From an uncultured Lachnospiraceae bacterium (lineage in GTDB: Bacteria > Bacillota > Clostridia > Lachnospirales > Lachnospiraceae): a stretch of DNA of 64,000 nt. The notes below the pieces were generated by a model. It was not told the DNA's origin. It worked only from the letters and a program-made list of their open reading frames with translations, and ran no database searches. The stretch's first letter is position 1. Each line of letters begins with the position of its first letter. The stretch lies in NCBI GenBank assembly GCA_910583615.1, contig CAJTXP010000008.1, positions 66,069-130,068 of the forward strand, written 5' to 3'. This document shows positions 1 to 9,068 of this stretch, piece after piece. The position numbers and the translations under genes are program-made.

Positions 1-16
1 TGGATGCCGGGTTCAT
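1..16 (-). CDS. 5' end of a gene cut by the window edge
   Basis: On the minus strand an ATG at position 16 follows a strong ribosome binding site (GAGGAGG, six bases upstream) just after the stop of the tagD-like gene. Only five codons (MNPAS) lie inside the window, so the product cannot be named. Its tight spacing behind the dapF - membrane glycosyltransferase - tagD chain suggests it is the next gene of the same operon, perhaps another envelope gene. That last point is inference from position only. Confidence 0.6.
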
Positions 17-34
17 AAATGGTCCTCCTCATAA

Positions 35-427
35 TTATTTTTTCAGATCTGATTTAATCTGCGTAGAGCTGATCTCCGGAGTTCGGGGCAGATACATAAC
101 CTCCGCGCCTTCTTCTTCCAGAAAGTCAAATTTTCCTTCCCAGTCGTCTCCCATCACAAAGGTATCCACATGATATTCATGGATGTCCGTCCGCTTCTGT
201 TCCCAGCTCCTCTCCGGAATCACCAGATCCACATAGCGAATGGCCTCCAGAAGCATTTTTCGCTCTTCATAGGAAAAATAGCACCTTTTCTGCTTTTCTT
301 TCCAGTTGAACTCATCTGTTGACAGTGCAACGATCAGATAATCTCCCTGTGCCTTTGCCCTGCGCAGAAGATTAATGTGCCCATAGTGCAGCAGGTCAAA
401 TGTCCCATAAGTAATTACTCTTTTCAC
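35..427 (-). CDS. tagD: Cytidylyltransferase, glycerol-3-phosphate cytidylyltransferase-like (TagD family)
   Basis: A 130-residue nucleotidyltransferase of the TagD type, which makes CDP-glycerol (or a related CDP-alcohol) from CTP for teichoic-acid-like polymers in the cytoplasm. The two signature motifs are present: HYGH at residues 14-17 (the HxGH CTP-binding motif) and RTPEISST at about 115-122 (the RTxGISTT-type motif, here with PE in place of the usual EG). Length matches the family (about 130). It overlaps the upstream membrane glycosyltransferase by 4 bases, so the two are translationally coupled. A TagB/TagF-like polymerase sits at 37112-38302, a possible user of CDP-glycerol. The exact alcohol phosphate substrate cannot be told from sequence; FAD-synthetase-like or CDP-ribitol relatives are alternatives. 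Confidence 0.85.
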   Translation of the reverse strand: MKRVITYGTFDLLHYGHINLLRRAKAQGDYLIVALSTDEFNWKEKQKRCYFSYEERKMLLEAIRYVDLVIPERSWEQKRTDIHEYHVDTFVMGDDWEGKFDFLEEEGAEVMYLPRTPEISSTQIKSDLKK

Positions 428-2517
428 AGTCCTTCTTCCTTTCCTTCCTCTCCGGATCTTTGTTTTTCCTCATACACGGCAAACGCCAGATCCACGCCCG
501 GAATCTCCTCCGGAGCAAAAAGATTTCCTTCCTGATACATATCCCATCCTCCTGACTGGTAATACAGAAAATCGGTCTTTACCGCACAGTCCGGATCCTC
601 TATCTTTATCTGGATGCAATATTCCTGTTCCCTTCCGGGCACTACCTTTTCAAAAGAAACCGTATACGCATCCATGCATGGAGCTGCTGCGCCAATGATC
701 TCTCCATATGCCGCCGGCACTCCGTTTTCATCCAGAATGCAAAGCTCATAGACAGAGTCATTTGCCGCGCCGTCCCAGTTTGCCACCCAGATATCCACAT
801 GGTCAAATGCCTTCTGCGTACGGAACGTCTGCATCAGCCCGTCCTGAAGCACCAGGCTTTCACTGGTCTCCTGATCCTGCAGGACCGCATATTCCCGTAC
901 AGGGATATTGCTTTTGTGCACCGCCCATACAGTCACCGCCGTCACAACTGTCATGCCGGCTGCCCCTGCTCCCGGCAGGAAACGGAATATGGGAACTCTC
1001 TTTTGCAGGCTGCAAAACCGGTCCGCCAAAGAGGACATTCCGTCTGCCGCGCCGGTCAGAATCATGAGCATGAACGGAATGCTGTAGGCATGATCCACTT
1101 CCCAGACCAGATAGAACAGATACGCCCCGCAGATATTAAACGCAAAAATGTCAAGAACGTCTCTCTTTTTTCGAAACGCAAAAAAGAAAAGTCCCAGAAG
1201 GAGAAGCCCGGTCAGCATCCCATGATAGCCGTGCGCATATACAGTCAGATAATCGCTCCTGCCTCCGTTCACGTATTTCTGCATCCATGAAGTCTCCCTC
1301 ATCGTCCGAAACAGAGAGTGATAATCATCTGTGCCGTCTGAAAACGCAACTCTGAGTTTATTCCGGAACAGAGTCAGAATCCCTCCAGGCCCCATAGCTT
1401 TCAGCCTCTCTTTCAGAAGCGCAAGATCTGCATCCGCCCTTTCGTCTTTTGTGGAAAAGGAGCCTGTATAGGCATCGTCCGCACTGTTATACTGTCCTTC
1501 TCCCTGCGCGCTCATCATGACCCAGTGAATCGCCGGATATCCGGTTTCAGACGGATCGAACCCGGCATATCTGTTCTCTGTCTGCCCATATAAAGCCAGT
1601 GCCAGTACCATACCGCACACAGCCGCAGAAAAGTTCATCGCAGTCTTTGTCATAGAAGACTTTCGAAATCCAAGGATCGCATAAATCAGAACGGATGCCA
1701 GGGTAAGGATCACTGTTGCCCGGATCTTATATCCGAATGCCAGAAGAATTCCCATGAGCAGATACAGGAGCAGACGCTTCCATGGCCCCTTCTGTTCTCC
1801 TGCCCGGTCGAATATCCAGACCGCCCCCATGGAAAACGCCAGCGATATGGTAGAGGTGTAATACATCTGCCCCAACAGATACCAGAGAGGATTCACAAGA
1901 AGAAGCAGCAGAAAAAAGAGCCCTGTCCGCCTGGAACGGTATCTGCAGACCAGAGAAAAGGCGCAGTAAAGCCCTAGGTTCATAAACGCCAGGTTCAGCA
2001 GCTTCACAAACTCCATCCAGCATTCTTTCGGAACTTTCAGCACAGCCGCCAGCCTCAGCCAGAAAAAGGTAAACAGGCAGAGCGGTATATTATTCGGATA
2101 TTTCATAAAATACTGTTTATAATGCGTCTCTGCGATCGTCCTTCTGTCAAGCAGCTGCACTGCCGTATCAAAGATCTTCAGATGATCCTGCCGAAGAGAA
2201 GTCCTGACGGTAAGCACCATCAGCGCCTGAAGCAGTATCATGAACAGAAAAACCGCCGGCACCGCCGTATTCCAGTGTTTCTCCAGATATGACGCAGCCT
2301 TTTGAAAAATGCCGGTAAAAAGCAGGCACAGAAATCCTGCCGTACCCAGTAAAAACAGCGGAATCATTTTCCCGTGAAGGATTCCCTGAAGCGCCTCTGC
2401 ATATTTCAGCGTGTCCAGCGCTCCATAAAAAATATAGGCGCTCATGGGAAGCAGCAGTGCAGACAGCAGCACGTAGACTGCTTTTCGGCATCCGTTCCAG
2501 ATGTTCATCCCATTCAT
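424..2517 (-). CDS. Polytopic membrane protein, probable GT-C (family 39-like) glycosyltransferase
   Basis: 697 residues. The first about 500 residues hold roughly eleven hydrophobic segments, followed by a soluble C-terminal domain of about 170 residues after a last membrane segment. The first large loop carries an acidic stretch and a YFMKYPNN motif (about residue 135), typical of lipid-phosphate-sugar-dependent GT-C enzymes that act on the outer face of the membrane. The start codon overlaps the dapF stop (ATGA) and the stop overlaps the tagD-like start, so this is the middle gene of a tightly packed operon. Substrate unknown. The family assignment rests on topology and the YPNN loop, not on a full motif set; a non-catalytic membrane protein is possible. 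Confidence 0.6.
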   Translation of the reverse strand: MNGMNIWNGCRKAVYVLLSALLLPMSAYIFYGALDTLKYAEALQGILHGKMIPLFLLGTAGFLCLLFTGIFQKAASYLEKHWNTAVPAVFLFMILLQALMVLTVRTSLRQDHLKIFDTAVQLLDRRTIAETHYKQYFMKYPNNIPLCLFTFFWLRLAAVLKVPKECWMEFVKLLNLAFMNLGLYCAFSLVCRYRSRRTGLFFLLLLLVNPLWYLLGQMYYTSTISLAFSMGAVWIFDRAGEQKGPWKRLLLYLLMGILLAFGYKIRATVILTLASVLIYAILGFRKSSMTKTAMNFSAAVCGMVLALALYGQTENRYAGFDPSETGYPAIHWVMMSAQGEGQYNSADDAYTGSFSTKDERADADLALLKERLKAMGPGGILTLFRNKLRVAFSDGTDDYHSLFRTMRETSWMQKYVNGGRSDYLTVYAHGYHGMLTGLLLLGLFFFAFRKKRDVLDIFAFNICGAYLFYLVWEVDHAYSIPFMLMILTGAADGMSSLADRFCSLQKRVPIFRFLPGAGAAGMTVVTAVTVWAVHKSNIPVREYAVLQDQETSESLVLQDGLMQTFRTQKAFDHVDIWVANWDGAANDSVYELCILDENGVPAAYGEIIGAAAPCMDAYTVSFEKVVPGREQEYCIQIKIEDPDCAVKTDFLYYQSGGWDMYQEGNLFAPEEIPGVDLAFAVYEEKQRSGEEGKEEGL

Positions 2518-3365
2518 TCCAGCCCTTCCGGCAGCCGGATCTCCCCATCAAACACGGTCACGGCCGGTCCCGTCATATAGACGCAGTTATCCGCTTCCTT
2601 CCATTCGATCTCCAGGTCTCCGCCCAGAAGCTCCACCGTCACGGTCCGTTTGCAGTAACCATTCAGATTCGCCGCAACGACAACCGCACAGGCGCCTGTC
2701 CCGCAGGCCCAGGTTTCGTTCGCTCCCCGTTCCCACACGCGCATCTCCATCCGTTCTTCGGAAAGCACCCGGATAAACTCTGTATTCGTCCGCTTCGGAA
2801 AGCGTTCATGATTTTCAAAAAACGGCCCCACATCCTCCAGCGCAAACTCTTTCACCGGAGTATCCATAAAAATGACCGCATGAGGATTCCCCATGGACAC
2901 GCAGGTCATCTTCCATTCCCTGCCGCAGACCTCAATGGGTTCCTGTACGACCGGCTCCCTGTCCGCTTTTACCGGAATCAGTCCTGGAGAAAGTATGGGT
3001 TCTCCCATATTTACCCGGACCTTTGACACTTTTCCATTCTCTGTCGTCAGTTTCAGATATTTTATCCCTGCCAGCGTCTCAACGGATATTTCATCCTTTT
3101 CGGTCAACCCGTAATCCCGTACATATTTTCCCACGCAGCGGATCCCGTTTCCGCACATCTCTCCTCTGGAACCGTCCGCATTATACATATCCATCCGGAA
3201 ATCCGCCACATCCGAATGTTTGATCAGGATCAGACCATCGGAACCGATCCCGAAATGCCGGTCGCTTACATACCTCGCCGTCCCGTTCGGATCCTTCAGA
3301 TCTTTTCCGGTACAGTCCACATAGACATAGTCATTGCCGATTCCCTGCATTTTCGTAAACTTCAT
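2514..3365 (-). CDS. dapF: Diaminopimelate epimerase
   Basis: 283 residues, the normal DapF length. It converts LL- to meso-diaminopimelate, the lysine precursor and peptidoglycan cross-linking residue. Both catalytic cysteines are present in their signatures: CGNGIRC with Cys71, and ACGTGAC with Cys221. The duplicated DapF fold is visible as two halves around these. It is the first gene of a minus-strand chain with 4-base overlaps into the membrane glycosyltransferase. The 97-base gap to the divergent Cys-rich gene must contain promoters for both directions. Nothing is missing or truncated. Confidence 0.97.
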   Translation of the reverse strand: MKFTKMQGIGNDYVYVDCTGKDLKDPNGTARYVSDRHFGIGSDGLILIKHSDVADFRMDMYNADGSRGEMCGNGIRCVGKYVRDYGLTEKDEISVETLAGIKYLKLTTENGKVSKVRVNMGEPILSPGLIPVKADREPVVQEPIEVCGREWKMTCVSMGNPHAVIFMDTPVKEFALEDVGPFFENHERFPKRTNTEFIRVLSEERMEMRVWERGANETWACGTGACAVVVAANLNGYCKRTVTVELLGGDLEIEWKEADNCVYMTGPAVTVFDGEIRLPEGLE

Positions 3366-3462
3366 ATAAAAGCCTCCTTGCTCCTATCATATATCAATTG
3401 AATTTCCTTTGTCAAGAAAGCCCCTTCCTGCATAGTCTATTAAAAGAAAGGAGCTGAACAAG

Positions 3463-3816
3463 ATGAACAGTTGTATCTGGATTTTATTACTTTTATTCTG
3501 CTGCAACGGCAGCAGCGGATGCGGCACAAACGGGTGCTGCAGCAGAGGCCCTGTCAGCGGATGCTGTAACCGCAGCTGCAGCAATGGATGCGGCAATTCC
3601 TGCGGCAACAACGGATGCGGCGGCAATAACGGGTGCGGCAACAACAACGGATGCGGCAGCAGCTGCAATGACAACTGCGGCTGCGACTGTGACTGCAACG
3701 CAAACAACAATGACGGATGCGGATGCGGAAACGAGCAGCCCGTACGTCCAATCATGCCTCCGCCTCCCCCAAGACCTCCGAGACCTCCTTATGAAGACTG
3801 CGGATGCGGTAATTAA
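3463..3816 (+). CDS. Small Cys/Gly/Asn-rich protein, chorion-like
   Basis: 117 residues. After a short hydrophobic stretch (residues 4-13, ILLLLF core) comes a low-complexity region (about 17-90) built almost entirely of Gly, Cys and Asn, with NGCG-type units repeated many times, then a proline-rich segment (PPPPPRPPRPP) and a final ECGCG-like tail (DCGCGN). It resembles the small high-cysteine proteins of Firmicutes annotated as chorion-class. Function is unknown; spore coat, exosporium or disulfide-crosslinked surface material are possibilities. A good ribosome binding site (AAAGGAG, 8 bases before ATG) and a terminator directly after it support a real, monocistronic gene. The upstream CATAGTCTA loosely resembles a sporulation sigma E/K -10 box, which is weak evidence. 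Confidence 0.75.
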   Translation: MNSCIWILLLLFCCNGSSGCGTNGCCSRGPVSGCCNRSCSNGCGNSCGNNGCGGNNGCGNNNGCGSSCNDNCGCDCDCNANNNDGCGCGNEQPVRPIMPPPPPRPPRPPYEDCGCGN

Positions 3817-3830
3817 GCCTCTGTCAGACA

Positions 3831-3888
3831 GCGGTCCTGGAGACGCATACCCTGCGTCCCCGGGACCGTCCGCTTTTGGGCTTTTTTT
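3831..3888 (+). terminator. Rho-independent terminator of the Cys-rich gene
   Basis: A stem of about 14 base pairs (left arm 3833-3846, right arm 3854-3867, with G-U pairs) encloses a 7-base loop and is followed by a run of seven T at 3882-3888. It lies 15 bases after the stop codon and runs up to the stop of the convergent DUF6020 gene. Confidence 0.75.
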
Positions 3889-5537
3889 CATCTTTCAGGC
3901 AGTTCCTTCTGCATCATGAAGATCAGAAGGGGCGCCCCAAGCATAACCGGATAGGCATATCTTAAAAGGGCAGCGGGACCCAGAAGGCACGTAAACAGAT
4001 AGCTCCAGAAGGGCAGCATCCACAGAAGCTTTGCATACGCCTTTTTATAACATACATACCATGCTGAGAAAACCATCAGCCATGTATAAAAGCCCATGGA
4101 TAAAAGCTCCCGGATGACCGGTATCCTGCGAAAAGACGCGTCTGTCCCGATGGCAGTATAATATTCGTAAAAAGCATGGACAAGCGGAGTCATGCTTACA
4201 TGCGGATAGGCCGGATTCCCTTTTTCAATGTCAAAGCAGACAAATTCCAGATATTCTTCCGAGGTATCCGGATACCAGAATGCACAGGTGGTATTCAGAA
4301 GAGCATCCACATAGATCTTTTTATTCCGCCACCCGATGGATATCCAGATTTTTAAAAACTCAGCTCTGTTTTCTTCAAATGCTTTTGTATGGAAGAAATT
4401 TTTCACAGGATCGGACAGGTTCGGGGTATACTGCGCCAGCGTTTCTTCATTCAGGACAGGGCGGATGACTTCCATCTCTTCCGGACGGATATCGCCGCCT
4501 GCCACATACGCACGTCCCAGCGTCTGCATCACAACGCTGTAGGCCTCTCTGGCATTGCCGGGTTCCGCCCCTGTGAGTTTCAAAAGCGGACCGTTATAAA
4601 ACTGATAGATCAGCAGAAGGAACACAACGAGCAGGCATAACTTTTTCCAGTACCGGCGAAGCGCAATAAGCAGAAAAGGCATACATAACAGCAGCGTGTG
4701 AAACCCGTTATTCCGGAACAGAAATAAAAGCCCGAAGCAGCAGCCGCCCCGGAGCACGCCGCGCCAGCCGTCAAAATACGCCCGGGGGGCTGTACACATT
4801 CTATATACCTGCATCAAGCAGAGCACAAAAAGCCCTGAAAAAAGCGTATCTTTTGTCGTATATACCGCCATCATGCCATGAAACGGAAAGAAGCACAGAT
4901 AACATATGGTTCCTGCCTGAAGCCAGCGCGGAGCCGCCTCTTCTTTCAGGAATTTCCAGATCCAGGCAAAGATCCCTGAAAGCGCCGCCATCTGAAGGAC
5001 TGTATAGACTGCCGCCGCCGTATTGTCACTGAACCCAAAGCCTCTTGCCAGCGAGAAGATACCGCACAGGATCCCGGTATGCACAAGGGGATGATGAGCC
5101 GTCAGCCAGCCGGAAAAGGTCCAGCCGATCTGATTCGGCGCGTCAGCAGCGAAAATACCCGGATAACCGCCCAGAAATGCGGGAAGAAAACTCAGAAAGC
5201 ATAAAAACCACACCAGCCAAAAACCATATCTTTTCTCCGTCAGCCTCTTCCATATGCCGGCAGATCCGGCCTTAAGTCCCCGGAACCCGCCCTCTGTCTT
5301 CTCCGTCAGCCGGTCTGCAAGCAGAAAAAGAATCAGAACCGCCAGTATATTCAACGGAAGCCGAAGGAGGATCCGGTGAAAAACCGTTCTGTGCCACGGA
5401 TTTTCAGATATCGCCCAAATGCTTCCATAATGCTGCAGCATATAACCAAGACGGTCACAAACGGCAAAAAGCATGCCGCCTGTGACCGCAAATATCCATA
5501 TGCGAAGATTTCGAACACTCTGAAATCTACTGTTCAT
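3888..5537 (-). CDS. DUF6020-type polytopic membrane protein
   Basis: 549 residues with about twelve hydrophobic segments. The extracytoplasmic motif GGYPGIFAADAPNQ (about residue 125) and the following HHPLVHT match the DUF6020 membrane proteins of Firmicutes, which look like GT-C glycosyltransferases and are found in envelope polysaccharide loci. The acidic residue in the first loop could be catalytic. The reading frame begins 11 bases inside the end of the upstream GT2 gene, so the two are coupled; a GT2 enzyme that loads a sugar on a lipid phosphate and a GT-C enzyme that uses it would be a logical pair. The family name is recalled, the function is inference. Confidence 0.7.
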   Translation of the reverse strand: MNSRFQSVRNLRIWIFAVTGGMLFAVCDRLGYMLQHYGSIWAISENPWHRTVFHRILLRLPLNILAVLILFLLADRLTEKTEGGFRGLKAGSAGIWKRLTEKRYGFWLVWFLCFLSFLPAFLGGYPGIFAADAPNQIGWTFSGWLTAHHPLVHTGILCGIFSLARGFGFSDNTAAAVYTVLQMAALSGIFAWIWKFLKEEAAPRWLQAGTICYLCFFPFHGMMAVYTTKDTLFSGLFVLCLMQVYRMCTAPRAYFDGWRGVLRGGCCFGLLFLFRNNGFHTLLLCMPFLLIALRRYWKKLCLLVVFLLLIYQFYNGPLLKLTGAEPGNAREAYSVVMQTLGRAYVAGGDIRPEEMEVIRPVLNEETLAQYTPNLSDPVKNFFHTKAFEENRAEFLKIWISIGWRNKKIYVDALLNTTCAFWYPDTSEEYLEFVCFDIEKGNPAYPHVSMTPLVHAFYEYYTAIGTDASFRRIPVIRELLSMGFYTWLMVFSAWYVCYKKAYAKLLWMLPFWSYLFTCLLGPAALLRYAYPVMLGAPLLIFMMQKELPER

Positions 5538-6474
5538 CTTTCATAAGCTCCTTATAATGCATGTCCACCCTGATGAGATTCATCTCGAACTCCTGCCGGT
5601 TTCTCTGAGCGCCGGCAGCCAGAATCAGTCCCGCAAATACCGACTGAATCGCTGTCATCAACGCAAACCCGCATACGATCAGAGTCGGAAACCTGGGTAC
5701 TTGTCCCGTACTGACATATTCCAGCAGTACCGGAATAAAAAATCCTGCGCTGATAACCGTCAGCGCCAGAGACAACATTCCGAAAAAATTCATGGGTTTA
5801 TAATTCCGATACAGTTTGGAAATGCTCATCAACACTTTCGCGCCGTCTGAGTAGGTATTCAGCTTGGATTCACTGCCCTCCGGACGGTCCCTGTATTCGA
5901 TGATCACATTGTCTACCTGCATATTCTTGTCCGCCGCATGGATCGTCATCTCCGTCTCGATCTCAAAGCCTTTGGAAAGAACGGGAAACGTCTTGACAAA
6001 CTGATAGCTGAATGCCCGATAACCGGTCATGATATCCTTAATCTCCGTATGGAACAGCCGATTGATCGTTCCTCTGACCAGGGAGTTGCCGAAATTGTGG
6101 AACGGACGTTTGTTCTCCGAAAAATAAGTGGAAGAAAGCCGATCCCCGACCACCATGTCCGCCTGATGCACCAGTACCCTGTCCACCATCTCCCGGGCAT
6201 ATTCCGCCGGATACGTATCGTCTCCGTCCGTCATGATATACACCTGGGCGTCGATCTCACGGAACATCCGGCGGATCACATTGCCCTTTCCCTGCTGATA
6301 TTCATGCCTGACAACGGCTCCGGCTGCTTCGGCCAGCTCCACCGTACGGTCAGAGGAATTGTTGTCATATACATAGATCACTGCCTCCGGCAGTACCTGT
6401 CTGAAATCCTGCACTACCTTTTCTACTGTTTTCTCTTCATTATAACATGGTATTAATACTGCTATCTGGTCCAA
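5527..6474 (-). CDS. GT2 glycosyltransferase, polyprenyl-phosphate sugar transferase-like
   Basis: 315 residues. N-terminal GT-A domain with VLIPCYNEEKTV (residues 6-17), a DNNSSD motif, and DGDDTYP as the metal-binding DxD equivalent; C-terminal part has two hydrophobic segments (about 230-250 and 262-285). This is the layout of DPM1/GtrB-like enzymes that transfer a hexose from a nucleotide sugar to undecaprenyl phosphate. The best start is TTG at 6474, which has GAGGA eight bases upstream. A promoter lies at 6512-6541. It overlaps the DUF6020 gene, which may use its product. Confidence 0.85.
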   Translation of the reverse strand: MDQIAVLIPCYNEEKTVEKVVQDFRQVLPEAVIYVYDNNSSDRTVELAEAAGAVVRHEYQQGKGNVIRRMFREIDAQVYIMTDGDDTYPAEYAREMVDRVLVHQADMVVGDRLSSTYFSENKRPFHNFGNSLVRGTINRLFHTEIKDIMTGYRAFSYQFVKTFPVLSKGFEIETEMTIHAADKNMQVDNVIIEYRDRPEGSESKLNTYSDGAKVLMSISKLYRNYKPMNFFGMLSLALTVISAGFFIPVLLEYVSTGQVPRFPTLIVCGFALMTAIQSVFAGLILAAGAQRNRQEFEMNLIRVDMHYKELMKDEQ

Positions 6475-6511
6475 AATCTGCGTCCTCTAATCTGTTTTTC
6501 TCTGTTTTACC

Positions 6512-6541
6512 AGTATAACATACTGTGTCCCATTTTAACAA
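6512..6541 (-). promoter_or_regulatory. Promoter of the GT2-DUF6020 operon
   Basis: Read on the minus strand: TTGTTA, an 18-base spacer, then TATACT, about 40 bases before the TTG start of the GT2 gene. Both boxes are close to the vegetative sigma-A consensus. Confidence 0.65.
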
Positions 6542-6551
6542 TATGATTCTT

Positions 6552-6793
6552 GTTACTTTTCACACCCACGCCGTCCGGACGCCCGCCGGGGACAGATAAG
6601 TCTTCCAGACCCCGCTTGCGCTTAATGAAGGCGATAAGGAATCTTCCCACTGCGTGGGCCCCTCCTTACCACAAGGGACGCAGCGGTACTAAGGGCGCAA
6701 AACACGCGCCCTAAGGACCGGCGCCCTTCAATGGGTCCGGAAGACTTATCTGCCCCCACCAGGCTGAACACCGGCTGACGTGTGAACAGTAAC
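6552..6793. repeat. Palindromic intergenic element with a second element nested inside
   Basis: The outer ends are GTTACTTTTCACAC (6552-6565) and GTGTGAACAGTAAC (6780-6793), inverted with one mismatch. The outer sequence matches the 75-bp element at 41212-41286 almost base for base up to 6590 and again from 6761, but about 170 bp are present between them only here. It lies between the promoter of a minus-strand operon and the DUF1836 gene. No open frame in it looks coding. Confidence 0.85.
6591..6754. repeat. Inner palindromic element inserted in the outer repeat
   Basis: Left arm GACAGATAAGTCTTCC (6591-6606) and right arm GGAAGACTTATCTGCC (6739-6754) pair with one mismatch. The interior is strongly structured and includes the arms GGGCGC/GCGCCC followed by TTAGT when read on the minus strand. 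The equivalent copy at 41212 lacks this block, so it appears to be an insertion. It encodes no plausible protein. Confidence 0.75.
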
Positions 6794-6846
6794 GGATGGT
6801 CCGCATCCCGGGGCGCAGACCATCCACTCACCTCGTAAAAAGTAAC
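6794..6846. repeat. Partial copy of the GTTAC-type palindromic element
   Basis: A hairpin with arms GGATGGTC and GACCATCC is followed by CCTCGTAAAAAGTAAC, a close match to the right end of the family (CCCCGTGAAAAGTAAC). There is no separate left end; it abuts the element at 6552-6793. Confidence 0.65.
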
Positions 6847-6885
6847 CGGTTCCCGCATCTTCCTCGGGGTAATTATAAAAAAGAC

Positions 6886-6914
6886 TTGTTATGTAGTTTT
6901 GAATACTATATAAT
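6886..6914 (+). promoter_or_regulatory. Promoter of the DUF1836 gene
   Basis: TTGTTA at 6886-6891, exactly 17 bases, then a perfect TATAAT at 6909-6914. The start codon is 19 bases past the -10 box, leaving a short leader with the ribosome binding site. Confidence 0.8.
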
Positions 6915-6933
6915 AGAGACAGAGGTGATGATT

Positions 6934-7548
6934 ATGACAATAGATCCCCAGGATATTCTGAACAGCATTCTTTCCAGCCTGGAAAAGATTGATTATATCA
7001 GGCCAAAAGAGATTCCGGGCATAGATCTGTATATGGATCAGGTAACTACTTTTATGGAAGAACATCTGCATACTTCCAAACGGTATGCGGAAGACAAGAT
7101 TCTGACTAAAACCATGATCAACAATTATGCCAAGAACCATCTGATCCCGCCTCCCGAGAAGAAAAAGTATTCCAGGGAGCATATGCTGCTTCTGATCTAT
7201 ATTTACTATTACAAAGGGCTTCTTTCCATCGGAGATATCCAAAAGCTGCTTGAGCCGTTGACGGAAAGGTATTTTCACTCAACAGAACCGCTGAATATGC
7301 AGTCCATCTACGAAGAAGTCTTCAGTCTGGAAAAAAGCCAGGTGGAAAAAATGAAGAAGGACGTGATCGAAAGCTACCGAATCGCTTCTGACACCTTTGC
7401 GGACGCTCCGGAGGAGGAGCAGCAGTTTCTTCATATTTTTTCTTTTATCTGCCTGCTCAGTTTTGACGTCTTTGTGAAAAAACAGGTGATTGAAAAACTG
7501 ATCGACGGACTCCCGAAGAAGGAAACGGTAAAAAAGCGTAAAGAATAA
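6934..7548 (+). CDS. DUF1836 domain protein, putative MerR-like DNA-binding regulator
   Basis: 204 residues from the ATG at 6934, chosen because GAGGTG lies six bases upstream and the promoter -10 box is only 19 bases away; longer in-frame starts would lie before the promoter. The DUF1836 pattern is visible: YIRPKEIPGIDLYMDQV near the start, a helix-turn-helix-like KTMINNYAKN, then PPPEKKKYSREH and the hydrophobic LLIYIYYYKG. Members are small cytoplasmic proteins thought to be transcription factors; targets are unknown. It stands alone between repeats and a convergent operon. Confidence 0.8.
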   Translation: MTIDPQDILNSILSSLEKIDYIRPKEIPGIDLYMDQVTTFMEEHLHTSKRYAEDKILTKTMINNYAKNHLIPPPEKKKYSREHMLLLIYIYYYKGLLSIGDIQKLLEPLTERYFHSTEPLNMQSIYEEVFSLEKSQVEKMKKDVIESYRIASDTFADAPEEEQQFLHIFSFICLLSFDVFVKKQVIEKLIDGLPKKETVKKRKE

Positions 7549-7554
7549 TCATTC

Positions 7555-7600
7555 GCAGGCGAACAGAGAAGGAAACCTTCTTCAGTCCGCCTGCATTTTA
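7555..7600 (+). terminator. Terminator after the DUF1836 gene
   Basis: Arms GCAGGCG (7555-7561) and CGCCTGC (7588-7594) enclose an inner GAAGG/CCTTC hairpin, followed by ATTTTA. It overlaps the last codons of the convergent SGNH-protein gene, so it probably serves the plus strand. The T tract is short. Confidence 0.5.
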
Positions 7601-9060
7601 ATCTCTTTTCGAGTCATGGACTCTGCCATAATAAATCTCGCCTTATCGACCATTTCACCATTTGCATTATTAAATACAAGCACATGCAGATCAGAAGGCC
7701 TTTCTGTACTGTCAGTCAGATAGTTATCTTTGGAAAATTCAATGTGAAGCTGCTTTTCTCCATTTTCGTCCGTATCATATTCAAACAGTCCAAACTGAAC
7801 ATTGCGTTCAAATGTTTCATCTCCAACAAATTCATATACCTGACCAGTATAATTATCAAAAAGAACCAGGTAATCTTCATTCTTTATTCTGGCTTCTTCC
7901 AGTCGCTTATCCGATCCTGTATTATGCAGCAGCTCTATTGCCAGTTGATCATCATATATCCTGGAACCCGCCCTGATATAACAGCAGCAGCTCATGCTTT
8001 GATCATTTAAAAGCAACAGATATTTGTAAATATCCGCTTCCGCAGACAATAAATGGAGCTTCTCTTCCATATAATTCTGATAATCCGCGAACCATTCTGC
8101 ACAGTTCTTCTGATTCCTTCTGTCCGGAATCTCATAATGCTCTGTCATGTATGCTCCCAGATACTCTGTCACTTTTCTTCCTCCGGAAACATTCAGATGG
8201 CTGTTGCTGTCGCTGCAGTCAATCGAATAATTAATGAGTTCCTCTTCCTCCAGCATATTTGCATAGGAAATTCCATACTTTTCTGCAATGGTATAGCCGC
8301 TGTTTATCCATTCTCTGTCTTCTTCTGTAATCCCTCCATATGGAATGCAGGTAAGCAACACTTCAATTCCTTTTTTCTGACACAGTTCAATCATTTTCTC
8401 AAGATAATATTTTCCCAGAGTATTTTCTTCATTTCTTACATCGGTTGCCAGTTCTACAGGACCAGTTGTTGAAACAATTTCCGCATAACCTTCTGCCCCT
8501 TTTTCCGGAGATTTCACCGGATCAAAATCTTCCTTTCCAAGGAGACTCCAACGTTCATGGTACAAACTGAAATCGAATAAAAATTCCATCCGGTCACCTG
8601 GAGGGAGTAAATCCCATATGGCCTGCAATTTTGTCCAGGACATGGGAAGAGCATCCATATAATCATGCAGATATTCCTTGAACAGTTCACCGGTTTCCTC
8701 ATCTCTGCCTATTTTTTCATTCATGGAAATTTTGTACAAATCAATTACAACCAGTTCAGGACTGCTGTAATCCAGTGTATTTCTCAAAACCCAGTAAGAT
8801 TCCGCAAGTGTTTCCGCATTATTGGACATATTATAAGATACGATCCCATAATCATTCCACAGTTCCATTGGAAATACTCCGCGAAGCACATGACTGGTTC
8901 CAAAAAACAACACGTCAAATTCTTCAGGCCTGTCATAATAATCCGCATATTTGGAATAACTTTCTTTGCGTCCAACGACAGATGCCGTTTTTCCAAGCAC
9001 CACTGCCAGCACGCATATGAACAGTATGCACCTTACAATTACCTTTAATGTTTTTTTCAT
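7582..9060 (-). CDS. Membrane-anchored SGNH-hydrolase-like protein, partner of the MBOAT acyltransferase
   Basis: 492 residues. One N-terminal membrane segment (about 8-26), then an extracytoplasmic SGNH-like domain: FFGTSHVLRG (about 52-61, with the block I serine in GTSH) and DSNSHLNVSG (about 288-297, Asp and His of block V). Such proteins (AlgJ/DltD-like) work with MBOAT enzymes in O-acetylating surface polysaccharides. It starts 8 bases after the MBOAT gene and is probably co-transcribed. A C-terminal region of about 150 residues is unlike the core domain and unassigned. Base composition of this pair is visibly more AT-rich than the neighbours, which may mean later acquisition. Confidence 0.75.
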   Translation of the reverse strand: MKKTLKVIVRCILFICVLAVVLGKTASVVGRKESYSKYADYYDRPEEFDVLFFGTSHVLRGVFPMELWNDYGIVSYNMSNNAETLAESYWVLRNTLDYSSPELVVIDLYKISMNEKIGRDEETGELFKEYLHDYMDALPMSWTKLQAIWDLLPPGDRMEFLFDFSLYHERWSLLGKEDFDPVKSPEKGAEGYAEIVSTTGPVELATDVRNEENTLGKYYLEKMIELCQKKGIEVLLTCIPYGGITEEDREWINSGYTIAEKYGISYANMLEEEELINYSIDCSDSNSHLNVSGGRKVTEYLGAYMTEHYEIPDRRNQKNCAEWFADYQNYMEEKLHLLSAEADIYKYLLLLNDQSMSCCCYIRAGSRIYDDQLAIELLHNTGSDKRLEEARIKNEDYLVLFDNYTGQVYEFVGDETFERNVQFGLFEYDTDENGEKQLHIEFSKDNYLTDSTERPSDLHVLVFNNANGEMVDKARFIMAESMTRKEIKMQAD

Positions 9061-9068
9061 ACCTGCTC

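Noticed and set aside
3387..3891. Minus-strand frames opposite the Cys-rich gene
   Set aside because: Low-complexity repeats give open frames on both strands; only the plus strand has a good ribosome binding site and terminator.
6622..6858. 78-codon minus-strand frame inside the nested repeat
   Set aside because: It spans two palindromic elements with no ribosome binding site or conserved pattern.
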